From CBDDHT01 sp965227905 (lineage in GTDB: Bacteria; Pseudomonadota; Alphaproteobacteria; Rhizobiales; Methyloligellaceae), in the NCBI GenBank assembly GCA_965227905.1, contig OZ245780.1, positions 310,001 to 374,000 of the forward strand: a stretch of 64,000 bases of DNA. The letters are read 5' to 3'. The position numbers and the translations under genes are program-made. The number at the start of each line of letters is the position of its first letter. Within the stretch, counting starts at the first letter, position 1. Below the pieces are notes generated by a model. It ran no database searches. It was given only the letters and a program-made list of their open reading frames with translations, and had not been told where the DNA came from. Below, piece by piece: positions 16,387 through 24,736 of the stretch.

Positions 16387-18330
16387 GTGTTGGCCGCAAT
16401 GTCTGCTCAAAACGTGCTTCGAACGATTGGTCAGATTGCGGTCACCACAGGGGGGCGCCGCCGGCCCCAGGGCTGGCTCGCCCATATCGTCAAGGCCTAT
16501 GCGGCCATCGTTGCGCTGTGGGTCGTTTATCAGGCGACCCTGTCTTCGATCGACGTGCTTGCTTTGTCGATAATTTTCCTTTCGATGATGCTGGGGCTGG
16601 CATTTCTTCTCGTCGGTGCGCGCGCAAACTGCGATCCGGTGAAGCCGAGCATTCTCGACTATTTCCTTGCAGCGACAAGCATCGTCACGGGTGCGTTCTT
16701 TGTCTCGAACATTCCTGAAATCGCCACGCGGATCAGCTTGTTCACAGACCTGACAACCGAGCAGATCGTTTTCTCCAGCATCATCATTCTCCTGACGATT
16801 GAAGCAACCAGACGCACCGTCGGTGCCGGGCTGATGCTCATCGTGATCATCTTCATGATCTACAACCTTTATGGCGACCGGCTTGAGGGAACGTTTCAGC
16901 ATGGCGAGATCACACTCAGCCATTTCTTAGACATCAACGTTTTTACGACGGATGGCCTGTTCGGAATTCCGGTTCGCGTTGCCGCCACATACGCCTTCGT
17001 TTTTGTGATGTTCGGGACATTTCTTGAGCGCGCGCGCGGCGGCGATTTCTTTTTCGACCTTGCTGCTTGCCTCTCGGGCCGCAGCCCCGGAGGTCCTGCA
17101 AAGGTGGCGGTGTTCTCGTCAGCACTCTTCGGAACCGTTTCCGGCAGTCCGACATCCGATGTCGTGACCACCGGTTCGATCACGATCCCGATGATGAAAC
17201 GCCTTGGTTATCCCGGCGTGCTTGCAGGCGGCGTCGAGGTCGCAGCCTCCACCGGTGGGAGTCTGCTCCCGCCAATCATGGGGTCGGCCGCCTTCATCAT
17301 GGCGGAATATACCGGCATCCTCTATTCAGAGATCATTGTTGCGGCACTCGTACCCGCCGTCCTTTATTATGTCGGCGTGTTCACGCAGGTGCACTTGCGG
17401 TCCGTGAAGATGGGCCTGGCGCCATTGCCGCCAGACAGAATTCCCAATCTCATCAAGACGCTGGTATCGGGCTGGATCTATATGATTCCGCTGATTGCCA
17501 TCGTTGTCGCGCTTGTCCAGGGCTATTCACCGACCTACGTCGCGGTATTCGGCACAATCGCCATCCTGGTCGCTTCACAATTCCGGCGCGACGCCCGCAT
17601 TACCTTAATGGGGTTCTATGAGGGGCTTGCGGAAACGACCATTCGGATGATCGGCGTGACAGGCGCCTGTGCGGCCGCTGGCCTGGTGATCGGTGGCATC
17701 ACAATGACTGGGCTCGCCGCCAAATTCTCTTATCTTGTGCTCCTGTTCGGCGACGGCACTTTGTTTCCGGCGCTGATCATCGGTGCAATCGTGACGATCA
17801 TTCTCGGATTGGGCATGCCGACGCAGAGCGCCTATGTTCTCGCAGCCGTTCTCATAGGTCCGGTGTTGGTGAATGAACTGCAGGTGTCTGCAATGTCGGC
17901 ACACATGTTCCTGCTTTACTATGCCGTCATGTCGGCCATGACACCGCCCGTGGCTGTAGCCGCTTATGCCGCGGCTGCGATTGCAGACGACAATCCGTTG
18001 AAGATTGCAACCACCGCAGTCAAATTCTCGATCGTCGCCTTTCTCATTCCATTTGGATTCATCTTCAACGAGGCAATTCTACTGCAGGGCAATGTTACGC
18101 AGATGCCGATTGCCATCGCGCTTGTTTCGCTTTCGATTATCTGTCTCTGCCTCGCAGCGGAGGGCTTTTGGAGGGCGACCCTTTCACCGGCTTTTCGTTT
18201 GATACTCGCGGTTTGTGGGTTGGCTCTTTTGGCGCCGGTCGGTTGGTGGAGCCTCGTTGCTGCCTTCACCGCGATCATGATTCTGTTCATTGCCCGGCGG
18301 TCGGCCGCCGCCGCACAACCTGAACCTTGA
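16387..18330 (+). CDS. TRAP transporter permease, fused 4TM/12TM subunits
   Basis: The 647-residue protein has many hydrophobic segments. The N-terminal portion corresponds to the small DctQ-like subunit, and the rest to the large DctM subunit, including 'SGSPTSDVVTTGSITIPMMKRLGYP' and 'GLGMPTQSAYVLAAVLIGPVL'. Fused permeases are the norm for TAXI-type TRAP systems, which use the Na+ or H+ gradient to import organic acids. The frame opens at a GTG (16387); the ATG at 16399 (MSAQNVLRTIG) is an equally good start. Neither has a strong ribosome site. Confidence 0.9.
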   Translation: MLAAMSAQNVLRTIGQIAVTTGGRRRPQGWLAHIVKAYAAIVALWVVYQATLSSIDVLALSIIFLSMMLGLAFLLVGARANCDPVKPSILDYFLAATSIVTGAFFVSNIPEIATRISLFTDLTTEQIVFSSIIILLTIEATRRTVGAGLMLIVIIFMIYNLYGDRLEGTFQHGEITLSHFLDINVFTTDGLFGIPVRVAATYAFVFVMFGTFLERARGGDFFFDLAACLSGRSPGGPAKVAVFSSALFGTVSGSPTSDVVTTGSITIPMMKRLGYPGVLAGGVEVAASTGGSLLPPIMGSAAFIMAEYTGILYSEIIVAALVPAVLYYVGVFTQVHLRSVKMGLAPLPPDRIPNLIKTLVSGWIYMIPLIAIVVALVQGYSPTYVAVFGTIAILVASQFRRDARITLMGFYEGLAETTIRMIGVTGACAAAGLVIGGITMTGLAAKFSYLVLLFGDGTLFPALIIGAIVTIILGLGMPTQSAYVLAAVLIGPVLVNELQVSAMSAHMFLLYYAVMSAMTPPVAVAAYAAAAIADDNPLKIATTAVKFSIVAFLIPFGFIFNEAILLQGNVTQMPIAIALVSLSIICLCLAAEGFWRATLSPAFRLILAVCGLALLAPVGWWSLVAAFTAIMILFIARRSAAAAQPEP

Positions 18331-18400
18331 AGGCTTGACAGGCGGGTCCGGGAAGAAGAATTGGCATGACACTATCGTTCGTGCACTAACGTTCCAAAGC

Positions 18401-18420
18401 GCCACCTATGTGGCATGACA
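18401..18420 (+). repeat. Small hairpin and direct repeat upstream of nadC
   Basis: GCCACCTATGTGGC (18401-18414) can fold into a five-pair hairpin. TGGCATGACA occurs twice, at 18362-18371 and 18411-18420. This lies in the 106-bp gap between the permease and nadC genes and could be a weak terminator or an operator. Function is unknown. Confidence 0.35.
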
Positions 18421-18436
18421 AGAAAGGATTCTTTCG

Positions 18437-19273
18437 GTGCTGAATCTGAAGAAGGTACAAAGCCAGATCGAACGGTTTCTGGACGAAGATGTCGGTTTCT
18501 TCGACTTGACGGCAAGCATCATGATCGACGAGAGCGCTGTCGGATCGTTCGACCTGAATGCTCGCGAACCGATTGTCGTATCCGGCATTACCGTCGCTCA
18601 TATGGTGTTCGACTACTATGTACCCGACGTCGCATTGAATGTCGCCGTTGCGGATGGCGATCGTGTCGACACCGGTACAGTCCTGATGTCTGTTTCCGGT
18701 AAGGCTCGTGAGATTCTGACGGCCGAACGAAACGCTCTGAATCTTCTGCAGCATATGAGCGGCATTGCGACTCTGACGGCAAAGTATGTCGATGCGATCG
18801 CAGGGACCGGCTGCCAGCTTCTCGACACCCGCAAGACCACGCCGGGTCTGCGCATGCTTGAAAAGCATGCCGTTGTCTGCGGCGGCGGTCGCAATCACCG
18901 GCTCTCGCTCGATAACGGATTGATGATCAAGGACAACCACATTGCAGTCTGCGGTGGGCTGACGGCTGCAATCAAGAAGGCCAAAGCGCATGTGCCCGCC
19001 CTGACCAAGGTCGAAGTCGAATGCGACAGACTGGATCAGGTAGAGGAAGCTCTGGCTGCCGGTGCCGATATGCTGCTGCTGGATAATATGGGTCCTGACA
19101 TGCTGCGCGAAGCGGTCAAGATCGTCGGCGGCAAGATCCCGCTGGAGGCGTCGGGCGGGATCAATCTGGACACGATCCGTCCGATTGCGGAAACCGGTGT
19201 CGATTTCGTGTCGGTTGGCCGCATCACCCAATCGGCCCCGGCGGTCGATATCGGCCTGGACGAGGCGAACTAG
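18437..19273 (+). CDS. nadC: Quinolinate phosphoribosyltransferase (NadC)
   Basis: The 278-residue protein has the whole NadC core: Glu97-Arg98 in 'AERNALNLLQHMSG', DTRKTTPGLR (130-139), 'VVCGGGRNHR' with His154-Arg155, and 'MIKDNH' with Lys165. The residues known to hold the two carboxylates of quinolinate are therefore present. NadC makes nicotinate mononucleotide, CO2 and pyrophosphate from quinolinate and PRPP, normally for NAD synthesis with nadA and nadB. Here neither is present; the partners are a pyridine catabolic island and a PRPP-regenerating fusion 9 bases downstream. It starts at a GTG with AAAGGATT upstream. ModD-type paralogues are the main alternative. Confidence 0.85.
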   Translation: MLNLKKVQSQIERFLDEDVGFFDLTASIMIDESAVGSFDLNAREPIVVSGITVAHMVFDYYVPDVALNVAVADGDRVDTGTVLMSVSGKAREILTAERNALNLLQHMSGIATLTAKYVDAIAGTGCQLLDTRKTTPGLRMLEKHAVVCGGGRNHRLSLDNGLMIKDNHIAVCGGLTAAIKKAKAHVPALTKVEVECDRLDQVEEALAAGADMLLLDNMGPDMLREAVKIVGGKIPLEASGGINLDTIRPIAETGVDFVSVGRITQSAPAVDIGLDEAN

Positions 19274-19282
19274 GGGTCGGCG

Positions 19283-21319
19283 GTGAAAGGAAGACTGTTC
19301 CTGGTCGTAGGTCCGAGTGGCGTTGGAAAAGACTCGATTCTCGACGGCGCACGCGCTGCCCTGAAAGACGAATCGCGGTTTGTCTTTGCGCGCCGGGTCA
19401 TAACGCGGGATGCCGATGCCGGCGGTGAGGATTTCGATTCGGTTTCGACAGAAGAATTCGCGCGACTGGAGAGTTTGGGATCCTTCCTTGCCAGTTGGCA
19501 GGCCCACGGCTTGTCATATGGCCTGCCGATCGACCTGGCTGATCAAATGCAGGATGGCCGCCACGTTCTGGCCAACGTATCGCGCGCGGCACTTGCGGGA
19601 ATATTGAATGCCTATCCCGCATCAATCATCGTTGAGATTACGGCATCCCCTGAAACAGTCGCGATGCGATTGCGGGCGCGAGGACGCGAAGACGCTGCGG
19701 ATATTGCTGCCAGGCTAAAACGACAGACACCGGACTATCCAAGCGGTGCCGAGATCATTTCGATCGCCAACGATGACAGTTTGGAAAGTGCAGTCAGGCA
19801 TTTCATCGATGCCGTTGGCGCAGCGGTGCCGCGTTGGTTGAAACTCCGGAAAGTACCGATCGACTCCTGGCACGAAAATGTCTGCTTTCTGCATGGTGAG
19901 GGAACCATATTCCGACCGGGAGACTATCTCGGCGCGGGCAAAGTCGATGTGTTCAACGATCAGGCCAGCGTTCGGGCCAAGGTAAATGTCATCAACGGTT
20001 CGCAACTCATCGAGAGAGACGAGATTGGCCTTGGGATTGCAGCTTTCGAGCGACTCGGTCTTCCTGAAGGAAGCGAGCTGACTCTTGAGAGGACGCCATC
20101 GCCTGAAAGCCTGTCGGCAATCCGGACAAAGATCGCGGGCCAATCGCTGCGCGATGAACAGATCGACATGGTGATCCGGGATATAGCTGAAAACCGCTAC
20201 AACGGCCGTGAGATTTCGGCCTTTTTGGTGGCTGCTTCCAATAGCCTCGATCTGGACGAAGTCGTCGCCTTGAGCCGCGCACGTGCCAAACAGTCCAGCA
20301 CCATGCATTGGCCCTATGACCTTGTGGTCGACAAGCACTCTATGGGCGGCGTTCCAGGCAGCAGGATCACGATGATCGTGATTCCGATCGTCGCGGCGTT
20401 CGGCATGATTATCCCCAAGACGTCTTCGCGAGCGATCACATCCGCTGCCGGCACTGCCGACGCAATGGAAGTCGTCGCCCGTGTCGATCTGACGGCCGAG
20501 GATGTCCGCAGTGTCATAGACGACGCCAATGGCTGCATCGCGTGGAACGGACGACTGAACCATTCTGCCGTCGATGACGTAATGAATTCGATCACGCGCC
20601 CATTGGGCATCGACTCGACGAAATGGGCCGTCGCATCGATCCTCTCCAAGAAGATTGCTGCAGGCTCGACCCATGTCATTATCGACATTCCAACGGGACC
20701 CGGTATGAAGACCGGGAATTTGCAGGAAGCGACAGAGCTCGCCGGCTTGTTCGAAAGCGTCGGCGAGCGGCTTGGACTGGACGTGCACACGAAAATAACA
20801 GATGGCAGTCGGCCAATCGGCAACGGAATCGGTCCTGCTCTTGAAGTGCGCGATGTGTACCGGGTGCTGGCGCGCGACGATGCGGCTTCAATGGAGTTGG
20901 AGAACAAAGCCCTCGACTTTGCCGGCACCATTCTCGAATGGAGCCCGAGCGTCGGCAAAGTAAGCGGCCGGGCCAAGGCTGGAGAGCTTCTGCAATCCGG
21001 CGCGGCATTGACAGCTTTGGAACGGATCATCGACGCGCAGGGACGCCACGAGATTCCCGCGAGCCCTGGCGTATTGGTTCACGAAGTCAGGGCTGCCGCC
21101 AGCGGTGTCGTCCAACGCATCAACGCGGGCATGATCTCTGGTATCGCACGCAGGGCCGGTGCGCCGATGGACAAGTCGGCGGGCGTCGATCTGCTCCATT
21201 CGGTTAAGGATAGCGTGGTCGCAGGCGAGCCATTATTTCTAATTCATGGTTCCGTCGAGGCCGATGTTCAGACAGCCGTGGAATTTGCAGAATCTGCCGA
21301 CGCCTTCGATGTTCGCTGA
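19283..21319 (+). CDS. Fusion of PhnN (ribose 1,5-bisphosphate phosphokinase) and AMP-phosphorylase-type nucleotide phosphorylase
   Basis: The 678-residue protein has two parts. Residues 1-185 are PhnN-like, with P-loop GPSGVGKD (10-17) and the guanylate-kinase fold; PhnN phosphorylates ribose 1,5-bisphosphate to PRPP. Residues about 205-678 are a thymidine-phosphorylase-family enzyme with DKHSMGGVPG (350-359) and TSSRAITSAAGTAD (380-393). The extra domain at 215-290 and the KHxxGGVPG form match archaeal AMP phosphorylase, which splits a nucleoside 5'-monophosphate with phosphate into base and ribose 1,5-bisphosphate. One active site's product is thus the other's substrate. The GTG start is preceded by AGGGG, 9 bases after nadC. 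Simple thymidine phosphorylase activity is less likely. Confidence 0.8.
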   Translation: MKGRLFLVVGPSGVGKDSILDGARAALKDESRFVFARRVITRDADAGGEDFDSVSTEEFARLESLGSFLASWQAHGLSYGLPIDLADQMQDGRHVLANVSRAALAGILNAYPASIIVEITASPETVAMRLRARGREDAADIAARLKRQTPDYPSGAEIISIANDDSLESAVRHFIDAVGAAVPRWLKLRKVPIDSWHENVCFLHGEGTIFRPGDYLGAGKVDVFNDQASVRAKVNVINGSQLIERDEIGLGIAAFERLGLPEGSELTLERTPSPESLSAIRTKIAGQSLRDEQIDMVIRDIAENRYNGREISAFLVAASNSLDLDEVVALSRARAKQSSTMHWPYDLVVDKHSMGGVPGSRITMIVIPIVAAFGMIIPKTSSRAITSAAGTADAMEVVARVDLTAEDVRSVIDDANGCIAWNGRLNHSAVDDVMNSITRPLGIDSTKWAVASILSKKIAAGSTHVIIDIPTGPGMKTGNLQEATELAGLFESVGERLGLDVHTKITDGSRPIGNGIGPALEVRDVYRVLARDDAASMELENKALDFAGTILEWSPSVGKVSGRAKAGELLQSGAALTALERIIDAQGRHEIPASPGVLVHEVRAAASGVVQRINAGMISGIARRAGAPMDKSAGVDLLHSVKDSVVAGEPLFLIHGSVEADVQTAVEFAESADAFDVR

Positions 21320-21377
21320 GATTACAAGAGCCTTTGGCACAAACGCCTCTTGAAGGCGCCAATCCCCAGGTATCCAG

Positions 21378-22517
21378 ATGCCGGAAAACACACGAGCCGC
21401 TGCAATAGCCAATCTGAAAGAACTCATCTTTTCGGAAGGCACGCCTCATGACGACCTTCGCAGGCCAAAGAATATCACGGTCTGGTGCGGTGCCGGGTTT
21501 TCAAAGTCGTGGAACCAAGCATCTCCCACGGATGGAACGCTTTTTCAGATCGACAAATCCGAATTCCTTCAGTTGCCGAACCTCTGTCATGTCCTCAATG
21601 CCCTGGGCTGGAAGGACAACGACAAGATCGGTTTCGAGGGTTTCAAGACGCTAAACTATCTCATCGACATGATGAAAAAGTATCCAGACATCAGGAACCA
21701 GTACATAGATATACATACTCTCGACTTAGCCATCCGGGAGATGCGTCATTTTATCGAGAACAAGTTTTTCGACCTTTGCGGAACACGAGACTTCGATCCC
21801 AAGGAACTGCGCTTTCACATCACTGAGGGTCAGCGGACGGAACAGCAGAACGTTCTCGAATTCTTCAAACGCTTGCTAAAGCGCAGTGATCACAAGGGCA
21901 CAAGAGGCATCAACTTCATCACGACGAATTACGATGACGCAATCGAGTCGATCCTCGACAATGCCCTGTCTCGCGAAGAGTCCATTCTCCCATCGCTTTA
22001 TCGTGGTGTAACGCCAAGCTCGATCGGCGATGCCCAGTCCCTCGAAACGGTCAACGAGTCCTACAAACACACACTGATCAAATTGAACGGAGGCTTCGAG
22101 ATCCTGCGAACGGACGCCTCCTATCGGTTCCAGTATCAGACCCGCGACAAGGATCGGCGCAGGGAGCGCCCACCGATCATCATGCTGCCCAACCGGGAGC
22201 AGGATTACAGCGATCCGTATTTTGCCGAGATCTTTCCGAAGGCCGTTCGCCTTCTAAGGGAAACCGATATCCTCATTGTCGTTGGATACAGCATGCCGTG
22301 GGAGGATGTTCTCATCCGCTTCATTCTCCACCAGTTCGCGGAAAGCGAGGCTGACGCAATCGGCAAGCACCTCGTCTGTGTGGATCTCAAGGGTCCTGAG
22401 ATCCTTGAATCCCGTCTGCGCTGGACATTTAGTTCAATCGAGAAAACCGGATGGCCCAGAATACAATTCTACCCGGGTGAATTTGTTGATTTTTGTGAGG
22501 ATTTTGTTTCCGGCTGA
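21378..22517 (+). CDS. SIR2-like NAD-binding domain protein
   Basis: The 379-residue protein carries the SIR2 Rossmann signatures: 'VWCGAGFSKSW' (35-45), 'FITTNYDDAIE' (180-190) and a late 'ILIVVGYSMPWED'. SIR2-like proteins of this kind are NADases or ADP-ribose-forming enzymes, and several bacterial ones act in phage defence. Where a catalytic His is expected ('KLHG') this protein has 'KLNGG' (235-239), so activity may be changed or lost. It lies 58 bases after the PhnN fusion on the same strand, inside a nicotinate-related island. No typical defence partner (such as an Argonaute or HerA ATPase) is next to it. Confidence 0.7.
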   Translation: MPENTRAAAIANLKELIFSEGTPHDDLRRPKNITVWCGAGFSKSWNQASPTDGTLFQIDKSEFLQLPNLCHVLNALGWKDNDKIGFEGFKTLNYLIDMMKKYPDIRNQYIDIHTLDLAIREMRHFIENKFFDLCGTRDFDPKELRFHITEGQRTEQQNVLEFFKRLLKRSDHKGTRGINFITTNYDDAIESILDNALSREESILPSLYRGVTPSSIGDAQSLETVNESYKHTLIKLNGGFEILRTDASYRFQYQTRDKDRRRERPPIIMLPNREQDYSDPYFAEIFPKAVRLLRETDILIVVGYSMPWEDVLIRFILHQFAESEADAIGKHLVCVDLKGPEILESRLRWTFSSIEKTGWPRIQFYPGEFVDFCEDFVSG

Positions 22518-22630
22518 ACGAAATCACACGCTATTCAGAGCAACATTGGCGCAAGTTGCTCTATGATATGAACATCGGGACTTTGATCGTTTCATTGCGT
22601 CAAAGGCGACCGGCGCCCTAGGAGCACATC

Positions 22631-23086
22631 GTGGCATCACATAAGCAAGCTGTCCTTTCAGATACAGAGGGCGTTGACGACTACCGGTTGACCGAACAGA
22701 TCGGCCATATACTTCGACGCGCTTCCCAACGCCATTCGCAGATCTTCACTGGAATGATGCCGGCTAAGCTGACAGCAACCCGATTTGCGGCGCTCGCCAT
22801 GCTGCTCGAGCGCGGTGTCCTTTCTCAGAACGAACTCGGCCGACTGACGGCCATGGACATTGCGACGATCAAGGGCGTGGTGGATCGACTGCGCGAAAAG
22901 GGACTGGTGTCGGTTGGTCAGGATCCCGCCGATGCTCGTCGCAATCTCATCGCACTAACGCAAGCGGGCCGTGATTTGCTGGACGATGCCATACCTGCCG
23001 GCATCGAGGTCTCGGAAGCGACACTGGCTCCGCTGAATGAAACGGAGCGTCTGCAGCTCACAAAACTCCTCAAAAAGATATCCTGA
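22631..23086 (+). CDS. MarR-family transcriptional regulator
   Basis: The 151-residue protein has a winged helix-turn-helix, with the recognition segment 'LSQNELGRLTAMDIATIKGVVDRLREKGLV' and wing 'DPADARRNLIALTQAG'. MarR proteins bind short palindromes as dimers and often release DNA on binding a small aromatic acid. It is the only regulator in the catabolic island, so it is the natural candidate for the ATTAGTATAC operators at 15303 and 29848; this is inferred. It starts at a GTG with AGGAG 7 bases upstream and converges on the DUF1185 gene with a 12-base gap. Confidence 0.9.
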   Translation: MASHKQAVLSDTEGVDDYRLTEQIGHILRRASQRHSQIFTGMMPAKLTATRFAALAMLLERGVLSQNELGRLTAMDIATIKGVVDRLREKGLVSVGQDPADARRNLIALTQAGRDLLDDAIPAGIEVSEATLAPLNETERLQLTKLLKKIS

Positions 23087-23097
23087 CGACCGAACGC

Positions 23098-23685
23098 TTA
23101 TCGCAATCCATCCTTGCCTTCGGCATCCTTGGCTTCGAGACCACCAACACGGGGAAGCGGCCGGCCTGAATCCGTGACCGCGATCGCAACCATTATCTCA
23201 TTGGCGCGCGGGGCGTCATTGATACTCACCTCCATGCCGTCGAAGTGAGACCTCACATAGGCCGCGTCCTTATGGCCAAGCGGAACGTCGAGCGGGCGTC
23301 CCATCGTTCCCATCTTCTTCGATGAAGGCACGAGCGCGGCACCTTTCTCAACGGCGGTGCGCAACGGTTTGCCGAGCCGCGGATGAAGGATCGCGGCTGC
23401 ATGTTCCAGCTCGCCGTTTTCGCCCACCAATGCAGCCTTCCCGTAGCTTTCGGCCTCCGCAGGCGTGATTCCAAGAGCCGCGACACATCTCTCGCCAAGC
23501 AACCCACCCAACTCTTCACCGATGGCCATGAGGACTTCGAGATCCTCCTCATAGCGCCCGGCGAAGGGATTTTCGATAACGGCGATCGCAGCCGCTCTCC
23601 GCGTCGGCGGGTCGATAGTTTGCCCGATCTCGGAAAACGTGTCTTCGACCACAGTGACGATTTTTCGGATCTTCGCCTTGCTCAT
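23098..23685 (-). CDS. DUF1185 / 'amino acid synthesis' family protein
   Basis: The 195-residue protein matches the family annotated as 'amino acid synthesis' (PF06684), an old label without a proven reaction. Recognisable parts are the N-terminal 'KIRKIVTVVEDTFSEIG', 'AAIAVIENPFAGRYEEDL' and the Gly-rich 'GTMGRPLDVPLGHKDAAYVRSHFDGMEV'. It is soluble. It is last in the operon for the molybdenum hydroxylase, 6-hydroxynicotinate reductase and UPF0280, so it probably serves the same pyridine pathway, perhaps acting on an intermediate. GGGGAG precedes the ATG. Confidence 0.75.
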   Translation of the reverse strand: MSKAKIRKIVTVVEDTFSEIGQTIDPPTRRAAAIAVIENPFAGRYEEDLEVLMAIGEELGGLLGERCVAALGITPAEAESYGKAALVGENGELEHAAAILHPRLGKPLRTAVEKGAALVPSSKKMGTMGRPLDVPLGHKDAAYVRSHFDGMEVSINDAPRANEIMVAIAVTDSGRPLPRVGGLEAKDAEGKDGLR

Positions 23686-23749
23686 TCCAGATTTTCTCCC
23701 CTTCAGGGCCGTGAATTCATGTCTGCCGAACTTGATGCGCTAATCATTT

Positions 23750-24736
23750 CTATAACGCCCCGGACCTGATCCGGGGCCCAGGGCTCCGCCGCCCGTTCTC
23801 AGTGTGTTGCCCTGGATCCCGCATCAAGTGCGGGATGTACGCATCGTGATGAGGGCTTTGTCCTCCGTTTCGATTTGTCGGGGAACAGACATGTTCGGCG
23901 ATACGAAACGATCCTTGCAATGCAAGAAATGCGGACTTGATCAAATCGCCTTCTAACATCTCGCCAGCAGCCGCTTCACCAGCATCCAGGGCGTTAGAAA
24001 CCTGGTCGGATGTCAGCGCACCGACCTCGACGGTCACCATACGAGAGCCGAGATCGCTGTCAGGTGACAGCTCAATTGCCGCACACCGTTTGATCGAAGA
24101 AGACCCCGGCAGATCGACGGCATTCGCAATCATCGTCGCCGCTGCGTCGGCGGCAGCAGCGCTCGGCGCGAGGACAGTTACAGCATCGGCGATTCCGAGC
24201 GAGTGACTGCGGCCACGCCATCCACTGGTCGCAATTCCACCAATCCCGTCTTCCGATTCGATTGTCACTTTCGATGCCTGCTCCCCGGTCGCCGGGTTGA
24301 CGCAAACACCGATCCGGAAGGTCTCGCCCCTGCCAAGGTAGAGCGCGATGTCGCCACCATTGTTCACATAGGCACGAGAGAGTGAGAGGCCCTCGACGAG
24401 TCGATCAAGAATATGATCGGCAACACTTCCAGCAACGGCCGCCATTGGCGTGATGAAACCAGTAAGAGGCCTTACCGCCGCATCCATACGCAGTGCCACG
24501 GGGCCGGACAGTTTCGCAACGTTGTCGGTACAGGGTTGTCGCAGAACGGGCAACTCTTCGACGAGACCTGTCAGAACCGACTGAAAAGCTGTTCGTGCCT
24601 GCCTGTAAGCGATGAGAACGTCTTCTGCAGCGCCGTCTGCTTCGACGATCAAGTCGATCGGGCCATGATGCAGATGCAACTTGCGCCCGCCTGCAACCAT
24701 TGCAGCCTGGGGACCGTTATCGCGAAAAGCGCTCAT
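23750..24736 (-). CDS. UPF0280-family (ApbE-superfamily) protein with a repeat-encoded C-terminal tail
   Basis: The 328-residue protein belongs to UPF0280, a branch of the ApbE superfamily. Typical segments are 'SGPVALRMDAAVRPLTGFITPMAAVAGSVADHIL', 'RAYVNNGGDIALYL' and 'GIGGIATSGWRGRSHSLGIADAVTVLA'. ApbE itself attaches FMN to proteins; UPF0280 has no established activity. The ATG at 24736 overlaps the TGA of the reductase gene (ATGA). The last 28 or so codons (23753-23837) lie in a palindromic repeat, so residues after about 300 ('MRDPGQHTENGRRSPGPRIR') are probably not part of the ancestral protein. Confidence 0.75.
   Translation of the reverse strand: MSAFRDNGPQAAMVAGGRKLHLHHGPIDLIVEADGAAEDVLIAYRQARTAFQSVLTGLVEELPVLRQPCTDNVAKLSGPVALRMDAAVRPLTGFITPMAAVAGSVADHILDRLVEGLSLSRAYVNNGGDIALYLGRGETFRIGVCVNPATGEQASKVTIESEDGIGGIATSGWRGRSHSLGIADAVTVLAPSAAAADAAATMIANAVDLPGSSSIKRCAAIELSPDSDLGSRMVTVEVGALTSDQVSNALDAGEAAAGEMLEGDLIKSAFLALQGSFRIAEHVCSPTNRNGGQSPHHDAYIPHLMRDPGQHTENGRRSPGPRIRSGAL
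23758..23837. repeat. GC-rich palindromic repeat, copy 1
   Basis: Left arm 23758-23784 (beginning CCCCGGACCTGATCCGGGGC) and right arm 23809-23836 are imperfect reverse complements sharing the core CAGGGC. Each arm is itself a small palindrome around TGAT or ATCA. A second copy of the same design lies at 42226-42302. Such dispersed elements are common between alphaproteobacterial genes; this one overlaps the 3' end of the UPF0280 gene and may also act as a terminator. Confidence 0.8.

Noticed and set aside
18437..19273. ModD-type molybdenum-related NadC paralogue
   Set aside because: A molybdoenzyme is nearby, which made this tempting, but no molybdate transporter genes are present and the quinolinate-binding residues are intact.
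19283..21319. Plain thymidine phosphorylase (DeoA) for pyrimidine salvage
   Set aside because: The N-terminal extra domain and the KHSMGGVPG form match AMP phosphorylase, and the fusion to PhnN makes ribose 1,5-bisphosphate the logical product.
21378..22517. Phage-defence island
   Set aside because: Only one SIR2-like gene is present; no partner ATPase, Argonaute, toxin, integrase or recombinase flanks it.
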